The notes: generated by a model not told the origin, from the letters alone. A stretch of DNA of 64,000 nt from CAVYWD01 sp963772225 (GCA_963772225.1 CAVYWD010000007.1:34241-98240); one strand, 5' to 3'; positions 47,806-56,389 are shown, counted from the stretch's first letter. Made by a program: numbers and translations.

Positions 47806-48031
47806 TGGTCCAGCAGATAGCTCTGGACCCTTTCTCCCCAAACCGTGGGCATGAGAGAAGAGCTCGTTCGAGTATAGGCCGTCAGGTTGGGCGCGCCGCC
47901 GTTGTAGGGCGAGAGAATCCAGGCGAGCGTGGGAATGGACTTCGCCTCGACGTCGGCGAAGAAAGCCGCCGCGCCAGGCAGGTCGCTCGTCAGCGGAGGC
48001 CCGTATTTGGCGCCCCTCGCACCCGGCCAGA
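47806..48031 (-). pseudogene. C-terminal remnant of a glycoside hydrolase-like gene
   Basis: The minus strand reads AKYGPPLTSDLPGAAAFFADVE, then TLAWILSPYNGGAPNLTAYTRTSSSLMPTVWGERVQSYLLDHAQ (outline) with a stop at 47806. This resembles the last ~70 residues of GH5-type cellulases. A TGA precedes it and no start is present, so it is a fragment. The family assignment is tentative. Confidence 0.35.
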
Positions 48032-48359
48032 CTCAATTCAATTCGGTCTACTCGGTCAGCCAGACGGCGTACCTTTGGCGGCGGCCAGTTTGAGATCCAC
48101 CTTCGAGGCGCCAGGTTGGGCCGTTGCCGCGCGGCAACACCGCTATGGACTTGTGGGCCAGGCCTGCAGGTCCGTGCAATTCAGCGGGGTTCGAGGGGGC
48201 CTGGCCGGCCTGGCCCACAGGGTCCACAGCGGCGGCTACGACGAAGTGGATCCCGGATCGCCGCCGGAACCGCCGAGAATGGATCACTTCCTGGCCGCCG
48301 CCGAAGGTCTGCGTCAGGGCCGAGTTGGCTGGGTTCCCAACAACGCCGCCAGCAATTCG

Positions 48360-48812
48360 TCATCGCTTGCTAGCTAGTGCAGTCCGATCGGGCCGTGAGG
48401 GGCCGAGCTCCCCGGGGTGTACCGCCTTGACCGACGCCACTGCCTGAAGCCCCTGCGCTCGGACCACGACGGCCTGTGAGGGGCTTTTCTCCATCGTCCC
48501 GTCGTCCCGGAAGGTCGGGAGCAACGCAGAGAAGCTGTACTGGGTCTCGGTATCTAGCTGAGTCGCGAGGACCGCACTCCCAAGCCAGACGCCGTTCGGT
48601 AGCCTGCTCTGTCTCATCGGCCAGGTAATGTCCGAGACGCCCGAGAACACCATCCAGGCACGCCGAATCGGAACCCCCTCTCCCTCCGACACTGGAACAT
48701 CTAGATCGAAAACGAGCCCCCAGGGCACTAGGTCCCAGCGCATCGCCACCACTCGCGCATCTCGGGTCAGTGAGAGTAACCCGGGTCCTTCCACCCGAAC
48801 CACGCTAGTCAT
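48360..48812 (-). CDS. Candidate immunity protein beside an RHS toxin tip
   Basis: A 150 aa soluble protein (VVRVEGPGLLSLTRDARVVAMRWDLVPWGLVFDLDVPV, in outline, with RRAWMVFSGVSDITW). It begins three bases after the stop of the toxin-tip frame at 48816-49088, on the same strand, the position immunity genes take in RHS loci. There is no signal or membrane segment. I cannot name a family; the immunity role rests on position and on the pattern repeated through the island. Confidence 0.65.
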   Translation of the reverse strand: MTSVVRVEGPGLLSLTRDARVVAMRWDLVPWGLVFDLDVPVSEGEGVPIRRAWMVFSGVSDITWPMRQSRLPNGVWLGSAVLATQLDTETQYSFSALLPTFRDDGTMEKSPSQAVVVRAQGLQAVASVKAVHPGELGPSRPDRTALASKR

Positions 48813-48815
48813 CGG

Positions 48816-49088
48816 TCACCGCCCCTTCGGAGGTGACGGCGTAGCAGTGCCGTCCTGGATGTTCTTCACATCCTCCGCCGACACGGGACGTCCCGGCTGC
48901 TGACGGCCGTTGATGAAGCGCCTGCCGTTCGGTGCCACGTTTACCTTGGGGTCATGGGTATGCGACGGTCCTGCGCCACGGTCCTCTCCCTGAAGGACGT
49001 CCGTGCGGCCGCCGTTAGGCTGATCATAGCTCCCGGCGGGCGTCGCGTCAGTGTCCACAAGTTGCCCATCCGGTTGTCCTACCGTCAC
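48816..49088 (-). CDS. Orphan RHS toxin C-terminal fragment
   Basis: A 90-codon frame from GTG 49086-49088. It ends GPSHTHDPKVNVAPNGRRFINGRQ and GRPVSAEDVKNIQDG, which looks like the extreme C-terminus of an RHS-type polymorphic toxin. No RHS core is attached; the IS66 fragment ends four bases upstream and probably removed it. It is likely an orphan tip kept with its immunity gene, or a remnant. Confidence 0.5.
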   Translation of the reverse strand: MTVGQPDGQLVDTDATPAGSYDQPNGGRTDVLQGEDRGAGPSHTHDPKVNVAPNGRRFINGRQQPGRPVSAEDVKNIQDGTATPSPPKGR

Positions 49089-49091
49089 CGT

Positions 49092-49634
49092 TCACTGATA
49101 CGAAGGCAGCAAGCTCGGAGCGGGGGCGCGGTTCAGCCTCGCTTGATAGGCAGCGGTGAGGAAGTCCAACACGTCGCGGTTCTGCTGACGAAGGGTCGCG
49201 TCGGCGGTGAGAATACGTTCCACAAAGCGGCTGCCCTTTGAGCCCTGCGTTCCGAAGCTGGTCTTGCGCCACATCACACCGTGGCGGACTTTTCGCTCGG
49301 AGACGTTGTTGGTGGGCTCGATGCCAGAATAGTCCACGAACGTAAACAGAGCAGCCTTGAGCTTGAGAATGCTCTTGGCCATTCCGGCGGTCTTGGGCGC
49401 CGGGCAGAGCGATGCCTCGCGGAGGAGCGCGAGAATTCGCGTCCTCACCGGTTTCATACGTTGTTGGAGCTGGAGGCGGGAGAGCGTGCCGTCCCGGATG
49501 CGATGCCAGTACCGGAACATCCGGCCTGATTCGCGCAGCAAGCTCTCCCCCAGCCTTGCCCCTGCGTCCTTACGATCGACGAACCCCTGGAAGTCGCGCA
49601 CGAGATGCGACCAGCATAGCTGGCGGCGCGCGGC
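49092..49634 (-). pseudogene. IS66 transposase, C-terminal fragment
   Basis: The frame carries the last part of an IS66 TnpC: RRQLCWSHLVRDFQGFVDRKD, then the Glu region SGIEPTNNVSERKVRHGVMWRKTSFG (outline) and ADATLRQQNRDVLDFL. The N-terminal two-thirds is missing. On its right it is joined to the solo transposon end at 49634-49682. No TnpA/TnpB genes or IS66 ends were found. Confidence 0.85.
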
Positions 49635-49682
49635 CTCAACAAGACCGACCGCTCCGCCATCAATTTACTGCGCGCGCGCTCA
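49634..49682. repeat. Solo terminal repeat of the four-gene transposon
   Basis: Read on the minus strand from 49682, this stretch (TGAGCGCGCGCGCAGTAA, a short spacer, GATGGCGG, then GTTGAGG) matches the right end of the transposon at 60623-60671 over ~49 bases with about seven differences. Only the end is present. The body side runs into the IS66 fragment and the outer side into the broken IVP gene. Confidence 0.6.
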
Positions 49683-49917
49683 GTCTCGGTGGTGACCGCT
49701 TCGGCGTGGGCGCAGCGTCGTCGTCCACAAGGGGGCCGAGGCGTCGAGCCAGCGAGAGCTGGTAGCCGACCTCACGGGCGGAGCCGCGGGCGATGTCGGG
49801 GAAGTGCAGGTAATCGGACTTGCTGGTTCGGGCCCAGCCTTCGACGATGTTGGAGGCGCTCGAGACAGCTGCTCTGCGGATTTGCGCCATCAAACCGAAC
49901 TGCTCCTGGCGTATCCC
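49683..49917 (-). pseudogene. Broken four-helix-bundle (IVP-family) gene
   Basis: The minus strand encodes EQFGLMAQIRRAAVSSASNIVEGWART and SDYLHFPDIARGSAREVGYQLSLARRLG (outline), the middle of an IVP-family protein related to 11635-11973. The first helix is missing: upstream is a copied metallopeptidase tail. The last helix is replaced after ARRLG by the transposon end. It is clearly a fragment. Confidence 0.8.
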
Positions 49918-49920
49918 CGT

Positions 49921-50069
49921 CGTCGAGTTCGAGCGCATGGCGAAGGTCGGCGCGGTGGCGCCCGACCTGTGGAGACGAGCGCGACCGGCGCGCCCGTGGG
50001 CCCCGGGGCGTTCCTCAGGGCCACCGAGCGTGCGCTCGCGGGGATGCCCTGAGGAGGCTCTCGTCAGGG
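49921..50069 (+). repeat. Duplicated 3' end of the metallopeptidase gene
   Basis: These ~150 bases match 47517-47667, the last ~44 codons of the metallopeptidase gene plus 18 bases after the stop, at high identity in the same orientation. A one-base loss near 49973 shifts the frame, so it is non-functional. It marks either a lost paralogue or a recombination scar. Confidence 0.85.
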
Positions 50070-50207
50070 ACCAGTCCCTTCGGCGCGGGCGGTCCTGTGG
50101 TCCGCGGTGAAGCTGGTGAATGTGGTCCCGAACCATCCCGAACCCCGTCGGTGGTGACAGTCGTCCCGCCATCTGCACCCGTCCCATTTGGCCGCCGGCA
50201 AGCGACT

Positions 50208-50951
50208 TTACCGCTCGTCTACTCGCTCACGAAGACGAATCCTCGGTGGCCACGAGCCCCGGGGCGTCAACTCGACGCGCAGCAGCACCGGCATGGTCTT
50301 GCAACAACGCCGAGCCAAATCCTCTGTCGCGCTGGCTACGGCGGTCTGGAAATCACGAGCACTTGTCGCGCGCTCACGTTCCTGCCTCCACAGCGCCAGA
50401 ACGGCTGATTCCTCAAGTCCGAGGTCGGAGCAAGTCTTGCCGAACATACCTTGACACGTCTGCTCGATGTCGCCTGGTTCACCCAAGTCCAGCAAAGCTA
50501 GGTAGAGGGCCGCACGTTGAGGCGGCGAATACTTGAGTCGGATGGCGAACTCCAGCATAGCTACGTTCGCCAGCCGCACACTTGGACGTCGTGAACCGCC
50601 CGCCATGCGGTAGACGGAGGAAGCGGCGCGAGCTACGTCGTCAGAGCGGACCTCGGTAGGTCGCAGGGCACATCCGGAGTCGGTAAGACCTAGTGCATCC
50701 AGGACCGGCGGAGGCAAAGCTGCAAGATTCGGAATAGACCCGAGTATCTGAGTGGGATCACCCGCGACGCCAGCGAGCAGTGCTGCTCTACTTGCCCCGG
50801 CGATGAGACGGGAGCGCGAGGGCAGCCTCCAGACCCATTCTCCAAACCATGCTCCGACAGCTATCGTAAGAGCAACCCCAACCGAAACTAGGACAAGGGT
50901 CACCGGTGATCTCCCTACCAGTCTGCCCATGGCAACCTCATTCGCGGTCAC
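50208..50951 (-). CDS. Membrane-anchored GT51-like protein coupled to an RHS toxin
   Basis: A 247 aa protein from GTG 50949-50951, overlapping the stop of the RHS gene upstream (GTGA). It has one N-terminal membrane helix (VTLVLVSVGVALTIAVGAWFG) and a domain resembling part of the glycosyltransferase-51 fold of penicillin-binding proteins: VAMLEFAIRLKYSPPQRAALYLALLDLG and MFGKTCSDLGLEESAVLAL. The first GT51 motif with the catalytic Glu is not seen, so it is probably inactive. Its coupling to the toxin suggests immunity, perhaps by shielding or mimicking a cell-wall component; this is an inference. Confidence 0.7.
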   Translation of the reverse strand: MTANEVAMGRLVGRSPVTLVLVSVGVALTIAVGAWFGEWVWRLPSRSRLIAGASRAALLAGVAGDPTQILGSIPNLAALPPPVLDALGLTDSGCALRPTEVRSDDVARAASSVYRMAGGSRRPSVRLANVAMLEFAIRLKYSPPQRAALYLALLDLGEPGDIEQTCQGMFGKTCSDLGLEESAVLALWRQERERATSARDFQTAVASATEDLARRCCKTMPVLLRVELTPRGSWPPRIRLRERVDER

Positions 50952-52912
50952 AACGAGGAACTACTCCGTTTGGAATGAGGCAGACTGGACGAGCTCGACG
51001 AGGAGGATGACGAAGATGAGCCGTCGCCATTATCGGTGCCGGAAGCCGCAGGAGTTTGCTTGGAGGACTTGTCACTGCCCGGCTGCTTCGCTCTCAATTT
51101 CTTTGCGGCGTCTTCCAGGTTCCCGGGCAGGGTGTACGTTCCCAGTTGCTTGAACATAGCGGCCGCACTTAGTGCCGTGGACGTCGCTTCCGCGCATTGG
51201 CCAGGCGCGGCACTTCCGAACTCTTGCGCGCGCGCAAGGATGGCAGCCTCCTCTTCAGGGGACGTGTCGAAGTGAATCTCGTCGACCGCTGAGCCACCCT
51301 CGGTGTGGTATTTCACGAAGCTGGCAACGGTCGCATCACCCCAGTCCCCCGACCCAAACTGATGGTCCTCCGAATAGCTTCCGGCCGGGTCGTAGAGCGT
51401 CGATTGCCCGTCTCGCACAATCGCCAAAGCCGCATGAGTACCCACGTTCATCCCGGCTATTCTCTCTCGAGTGACTAGAAGAACGGCCTCCTTCCCGTTT
51501 GGGTCGACATATTTGAACGGGTTGTTGTGGACATACGAGTACCTGTTCAACGACGCCGGATTCGCAACGTGCCCCTGATGTGAGTCCGCCGCGATGAACC
51601 TCCCGATCTGCGGCCAGTACATCCGCGCGCCATAGTCATGGAACCCGGTTCCAGGGTCGTAGACCCGCCCGTTATACTGGCGGTCCCCCTGGGCAGCGGG
51701 GACCGTGTACTGCTCGCCCCACGGCTCGTAATCGAAGCGGGCTGTGACGGTGCCGCTGGAGTCGGTGCGGGCAACGACGCTGCCCAGGGCATCCGTGTGA
51801 TACCACTGGCGCGTGGAAGTGCATGATGAAGGCGCGCCGTCCACGCACCCGTCGACGACGATGAGCTTGTTCCCGAGGTAGACGAAATCTCGGAGCTTCG
51901 TGCCCAGGGGCAAGGTCGACTCGGCCAGCACGCGCCCCGCCGGGTCGTAGTGGTAAAGGGTGGTCTGGCTCGGCCCGACCTTCTCGATGCGGTGCCCACG
52001 GCCGTCGTAGAAGTAAGTTGTGCCGTCGGAGGAGGAAGCGAGGCGGCCGGGAGCGTCCCAGGTGAAGGTCATGGGCGCGATCACATCTGTGTTGATCGTC
52101 GCCGATGCGAGGCGGTTGGACGAGTCATAGGTGTAACTACTCGCGTACGACCCGACGGACTTGAGGATTCGATTGCCGAGCGCGTCGTAGTCGTACACCG
52201 CCGTCCCCCAAAGGCTGGGCGCGGTCGTGGTGAGGAGACGGTCGAGCTTGTCGTACGTCATCGTCCGACTGGAGCCCCTGACGGCATCATTGCCGAAGGA
52301 GGTGACGTTGTCCACGCCATCGTAGGCGTAGGCGAGCCCGGTGACCGTGCTGCCAGCGCCGGCCGAAACGTTCTTTGCCCTGGCCCGATCGTCGAAGGTT
52401 ACCGTGGTGGCGGTCGATTGTGAGTCACCGTAGGTCATCGACTTGACCTGGCCCGAGGGATGGTATGCGACGTTCTTGACGAGAATTGAAGTTCCGGCCG
52501 CGATGCTAGCCAGACGGCGTTCGGCAATCCGCTGCAGTAGGGAATCAATCCCGCGCTGCGCTTCGGCGCTGAGTTTGCTTGCGGCAGACTCAGCCGCTGC
52601 GGCTTTCTCTCCAACTGCTACCTCCACCTCAGGCGCCGCAGCCTCCACCTCTTGGATCACCCCGGGTGCAACCACAGCTTCGCCTCCCAATGCGGTTGTC
52701 GCGGCCGCTGCTCCACCACCTCCGTCTGCGGTGCTCGGTCGCGCCGCACAAGTCGTGGTTCGCGCAGCGGTTACGCGACCGAATTCCACCCTGCTACCGT
52801 CTCCGGGACACCTTAAGGTCTTCGGCCACTCGCAGGAGGAATCGAGTGAATTCGAAGACATCGTAAGCTCGACCTTGGTGCCCGAGGATTGCGATCTTGA
52901 CTGTTGTTCCAC
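50948..52912 (-). CDS. RHS-repeat protein, N-truncated chimera with permuted papain-like tip
   Basis: The frame is 654 codons. The first ~60 are not protein-like, and ~60-150 resemble a toxin-side linker also found in the RHS gene at 54546 (GGGAAAATTALGGEAVVAP). RHS/YD repeats begin at ~150 (VAYHPSGQVKSMTYG, YDALGNRI) and end with the conserved core RQYNGRVYDPGTGFHDYGARMYW and ADSHQGHVANPASLNRYSYV. The tip after DPNGKEA has GMNVGTHAALAIVRDG and PGQCAEATSTAL, a His-before-Cys order like permuted NlpC/P60 peptidases, then a Ser-rich end. The N-terminal RHS part is missing, so the true start is unclear. Confidence 0.8.
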   Translation of the reverse strand: MEQQSRSQSSGTKVELTMSSNSLDSSCEWPKTLRCPGDGSRVEFGRVTAARTTTCAARPSTADGGGGAAAATTALGGEAVVAPGVIQEVEAAAPEVEVAVGEKAAAAESAASKLSAEAQRGIDSLLQRIAERRLASIAAGTSILVKNVAYHPSGQVKSMTYGDSQSTATTVTFDDRARAKNVSAGAGSTVTGLAYAYDGVDNVTSFGNDAVRGSSRTMTYDKLDRLLTTTAPSLWGTAVYDYDALGNRILKSVGSYASSYTYDSSNRLASATINTDVIAPMTFTWDAPGRLASSSDGTTYFYDGRGHRIEKVGPSQTTLYHYDPAGRVLAESTLPLGTKLRDFVYLGNKLIVVDGCVDGAPSSCTSTRQWYHTDALGSVVARTDSSGTVTARFDYEPWGEQYTVPAAQGDRQYNGRVYDPGTGFHDYGARMYWPQIGRFIAADSHQGHVANPASLNRYSYVHNNPFKYVDPNGKEAVLLVTRERIAGMNVGTHAALAIVRDGQSTLYDPAGSYSEDHQFGSGDWGDATVASFVKYHTEGGSAVDEIHFDTSPEEEAAILARAQEFGSAAPGQCAEATSTALSAAAMFKQLGTYTLPGNLEDAAKKLRAKQPGSDKSSKQTPAASGTDNGDGSSSSSSSSSSSSLPHSKRSSSSL

Positions 52913-52914
52913 CC

Positions 52915-54208
52915 CTGAGCCATCCCCTCATATCAGCCCCATTTCGTCGCACCACACTCGCTGATGTGTGAACGCCTGCCAGAAGGATTCCCAAAGTCGT
53001 TCCGCGGCATTCTCGAGTTTTCCGAGGGCACCGCGGAAGTACTCGCGCCCCTGGCGAAAGAACGAGTGGGTGCGCGAGGTCACGGTGTTGGCGCGTAAGG
53101 ACCGGTCGAGTCCGAGTTGCTCGCCAGCGTGGCCGAGAAGAGTCAGCAGCACGACGGCGATGGCGATGACCAGGGTCATGCGATCTCGGCGGTCGGGGCG
53201 ATCGATGCTCACGTACAGAGCGCCTAGGCCGAAGCGCCAGTCCTTTTCGTCCCGGAAGTTTTCCTCGATGGTGAAGCGGCGGCCATAGAGTTTCACGAGC
53301 CTGTCGGCGGAATCCTTGATGCTCGTCGCGAGCAACCACTCCTCCTTCATCGCAGCGCGCTTCACGGCGACTACCGCCTCCACCTCGAACTTGTCGCCCG
53401 TGACCTTGGCATGAGATAGCAGCAACGCGCGTCCGTTGCTGGGTACCCATTCGCCGCCACTGCGCGCGGTGCCGGCGGCGTCGCGTACCGTGATGCACTT
53501 GCGGAAGCGAATGACGAAGTCGAAACGGAGCTCGCCCTTGAGCATGTCGTAGAGCTTGGTATCACCGAAGCCTCGAATCGGCCAGGATGCGGACCTGCTG
53601 GACGGAATCGGGGAGCAACCGCTTGAAGGTCCGCAGCAAGTCGTCCTCATGCTTGTTTCGCCGCTCTGTCAGCTCCTCCGCGGCGACAGTCTTCCACACG
53701 AGCGGCGTTGCCCGACCGTGGCGTGTGACGAGGTTGAGGGCGATGCGGTGTCGCGTGCCGTCGGCATACTCCGTCCAGTCGAGGGAGGCGGTGACTCTCT
53801 GGCGGTTGGCGAGCACGAATCTCACGTAGGCCGTTTCGGCATCCTCCAATCGGATCTTCCTATTGCTCAGGAAGCGGTCGAACTGCTTGATGGCGTGCTT
53901 GGGGCTGGTGCCTCGGGCGGACGCTTCGGCGCGGCCAATGTTTGCAACGCCCGCCAAGGCAGCGTTCGTTACGCCGATGACCGCATGGGCGATCGATTCT
54001 ATCTGCTTGGCGTGGAGGCTGGACTGCGCGAAGATGCTCTCGACTGCCTGCTCGATGGCTTGGGCGTGCATGTCCGGGACCGTGGTGAGGGGTTAGGTTC
54101 GCACCTCCATCTTGCCGCGGTCCCGCCTTTCACCAAAGCAGATTTTGAGTGCTGTCGTTCTTGCAAGAATAGTGCGAAATTGGGCGGAAAAATGAGGGGA
54201 TCGGTCAG
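52915..54208 (-). mobile_element. IS4-family insertion sequence
   Basis: A 1294 bp element. Its 17-base ends match at 15 positions (CTGAGCCATCCCCTCAT on the left, inverse of CTGACCGATCCCCTCAT on the right). It is flanked by perfect 9-base target duplications GTTCCACCC at 52906-52914 and 54209-54217. It carries one transposase gene, frameshifted. Confidence 0.9.
52928..54071 (-). pseudogene. IS4-family transposase, frameshifted
   Basis: The N-terminal part (54071-53562) has the first catalytic Asp in SLDWTEY. The second Asp is in VRILADS, after which the frame ends. One base over it continues RGFGDTKLYDML to the YREK/Glu region GRRFTIEENFRDEKDWRFG and a stop at 52928. One extra T near 53577 accounts for the break. 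All DDE residues are otherwise present, so the element was recently active or the break is an assembly indel. Confidence 0.85.
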
Positions 54209-54545
54209 GTTCCACCCCTCAGACCGAGGGAGACAATGCAACTAGGGTTATTGGCGGTCTCGGGTCCCGATACCGACTCGATTTCGTCATATCGAAGAGC
54301 CCGCGTTTCCCCATCACCACTCATCCGCAGAGCGCTCGTCGTAATGAAGATTGCTGGCGCCCCGGACCCTGGAGGATTCTCATACAGTCCAATTAGCTCT
54401 TCGCCCCCGTCGAGGACCAGCCCAGCGAACTCTGGGGCGGAATCCGCGCCAGCCAAATGCCTGTACCCGGAAACGTGCCCACCCTTGGCAAGCACCCGCC
54501 ATGCCCTCGTTCGAATATCCATTGTCTGCCTCGCTGAGTGCAGCC

Positions 54546-55685
54546 TCATCCGCCGCCGCCCTGCTGGGCAGCCGTCAACGGAATCGAGATGAATTCATTT
54601 GCGCCGTTTGTGGTTGCGCCGTACCTCTCGGTTAGGATCTTCAGCAGTCTCGGATTCGCTAGCGTACCTTCGATATCGAGTGTCTCCGCACCATGGGACG
54701 CCGCCAACCTCTTGAGGGTTTCTACGATTTGAAGCGGGTTCTTGATGCTGCCTTCGATCATGTCGACTCTGACCTTCGCAACCTTGTCGGCAATCGAGAA
54801 GGTCCCTTCCAGCTTGGACAAGTTTCCTTCGACCCCGAGGTCCGCAGCTGTAAGTGCCCGACTAAACGCCGTCGCGCCCGCCTCCATCTCCGGCGCCGCT
54901 GCCTCTGCTTGTTGAATGAGCTCGGGTGCAACCGCTGCTTCGCCTCTCAGGGCTGTTGTCGCGGCCGCTGCTCCACCACCTCCTCCTGCTGCCGCAGCTG
55001 CTAGTCCAAGGGTTCCGCCGACAACGGCCCCGCCCGCGGCGCCGACACCAACTGCACCCCAAAACCTACCCTCCTTCCAACTGTACCCGTGCTGCCAGGC
55101 CCAGATAGCGCCGCCAATTCCTCCGGCGGCGCCACCGATGGCCGCCCCGATGCACATCGGGCAATGCCCGCTCGGGTCCGTGTACTTGCACGGATTGTTC
55201 AAGACGTAACTGTACCGGTTCAGCGACATCGGATTCGCGATGTTCCCGCGATACGAGTCCGCGCTGATGAACCTCCCAATCGCCGGCCAGTACATTCGTG
55301 CGCCGTAGTCGTGAAGCCCTGTCCCGGGGTCGTAGACGCGCCCGTTATACTGGCGGTCGTACGAGATGCTCTTCGGCCTGCTGAGCGTGTCGTAGCCGTA
55401 GTTCGTCACGACGCTCCGCGCGTCGGTGGCCGTCTTCGGCTGGCCGACCTCATTCACGGTGTACTGGGTCGTGCCGCTCTCGGCGGACGTCTCCGTCAAA
55501 AGGAACTGCGTCACCGGATCATAGTTCAAGGTGCGATTGCCCTGCGACAAAGGCGCGGTGACGTTCGTCAGCTTCCCGTACGCGTTGTAGGCGTAGTTCC
55601 ACTGAGCCGAGCCAGTGCCCGTCGCCATGACGGTGCGGACGAGGCGCGCCTCGTCGGGCGAGCCAAAGGCGGCGAAGCAGTCCAC
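54546..55685 (-). CDS. RHS-repeat protein, N-truncated, internally deleted, unknown toxin tip
   Basis: A 379-codon frame (open back to ~55755, where a TAG precedes it). The RHS repeats WNYAYNAYGKLTNVTAPLSQG and TNYGYDTLSRPKSISYD jump directly to the terminal core RQYNGRVYDPGTGLHDYGARMYW, so ~200 or more residues of core are missing in frame. A Gly/Ala-rich membrane-like stretch follows, then the tip: KVRVDMIEGSIKNPLQIVETLKRLAASHG and ETLDIEGTLANPRLLKILTERYG. I do not recognise the toxin activity. Its stop overlaps the start of the split immunity gene. Confidence 0.78.
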   Translation of the reverse strand: MDCFAAFGSPDEARLVRTVMATGTGSAQWNYAYNAYGKLTNVTAPLSQGNRTLNYDPVTQFLLTETSAESGTTQYTVNEVGQPKTATDARSVVTNYGYDTLSRPKSISYDRQYNGRVYDPGTGLHDYGARMYWPAIGRFISADSYRGNIANPMSLNRYSYVLNNPCKYTDPSGHCPMCIGAAIGGAAGGIGGAIWAWQHGYSWKEGRFWGAVGVGAAGGAVVGGTLGLAAAAAGGGGGAAAATTALRGEAAVAPELIQQAEAAAPEMEAGATAFSRALTAADLGVEGNLSKLEGTFSIADKVAKVRVDMIEGSIKNPLQIVETLKRLAASHGAETLDIEGTLANPRLLKILTERYGATTNGANEFISIPLTAAQQGGGG

Positions 55686-55826
55686 CCTGCTCGTCGTGTC
55701 GCCGGAGGCGCGCTCCTCCTGCGTGGCAATGCCTCCCTGGCGCCGCTCACGCAGCGCCTACAAAAAGGCGCCCGCCCTCACGAAGAGAGCGAGCGCCAGG
55801 GTACCCATGACACTGCCTGGCAGAAA

Positions 55827-56207
55827 CTAGCTTCTCGGCGGGGTCTGTAGCTCCATTCCTGGTTTCAGCTCGTACAGTTCGAATGTGTCTATCTGGTTAG
55901 GCCACTCATCGCCATAGGTGTATCCCTCGATAGTGCTCACGTACCCATCATCGACGTAAACCAGATACCCGGTCTCCACCTTCGATGCGTTCAATCTGGC
56001 TCCTGCTTTGCCCCACCGAAGCCGGACTCCGCCCTCAAACAACCTGAGGCAGTCTGAGGGCTCAAGCTCCGTAAAGAAACCGGCCCCAGTGAGTTCGCGG
56101 TCGCGCACATTCACTGCCTCGAAGTCTACGGTCCTGCTCAAGACCGGAAGCTCGCGGTCCGCAAGCATGCTTTCGACGACAGCCCTTTCAAGCTCAGTAC
56201 ACTTCAT
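55827..56207 (-). CDS. Small RHS-island protein, possible orphan immunity
   Basis: A 126 aa soluble protein: KCTELERAVVESMLAD at the start, ELTGAGFFTEL (residues ~37-47), ASKVETGYLVYVDDGYVSTIEGYTY and a C-terminus rich in acidic residues. No signal or membrane segment. It lies between the truncated RHS gene and the transposon and has no toxin tip in front of it, which may have been displaced by the transposon. The family is not named here. Confidence 0.7.
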   Translation of the reverse strand: MKCTELERAVVESMLADRELPVLSRTVDFEAVNVRDRELTGAGFFTELEPSDCLRLFEGGVRLRWGKAGARLNASKVETGYLVYVDDGYVSTIEGYTYGDEWPNQIDTFELYELKPGMELQTPPRS

Positions 56208-56389
56208 AGGCTGCTCCTCTCACTGAGGTATGAATTGACCCTGCGCGCAATGCCTGATGGCCGGGCCCCCGCATCCTGATCATGGTGTTCGAGGGACGGG
56301 TAGATGCCTCCCTCGGCGATCGCGATCCCCTTGACCGTGTCGCCGCGGGAGGCGCTCCTTCTTGTTTGCCGACAGGAAGGAGGCCTCGA

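Larger units (their letters stand above)
47650..48359. other. 710 bp gap: hairpin, decayed hydrolase end, no intact gene
   Basis: It begins the accessory island. It contains the hairpin at 47721-47751 and the remnant at 47806-48031. The remaining sequence to 48359 shows no protein-like frame on either strand. Confidence 0.5.
52794..54549 (-). pseudogene. Candidate immunity gene split by an IS4 element
   Basis: The gene runs 54549-54209, is interrupted by the IS4 element and its target duplication, and resumes at 52905-52794. Removing the IS and one 9 bp copy joins them in the same frame (150 codons): ANNPSCIVSLGLRGGT to TVKIAILGHQGRAYDVFEF and LLRVAEDLKVSRRR. The start ATG overlaps the stop of the RHS gene (ATGA). 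It looks like a small PH-like or beta-rich domain protein. As the gene stands it can make only the first ~112 residues. Confidence 0.78.
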
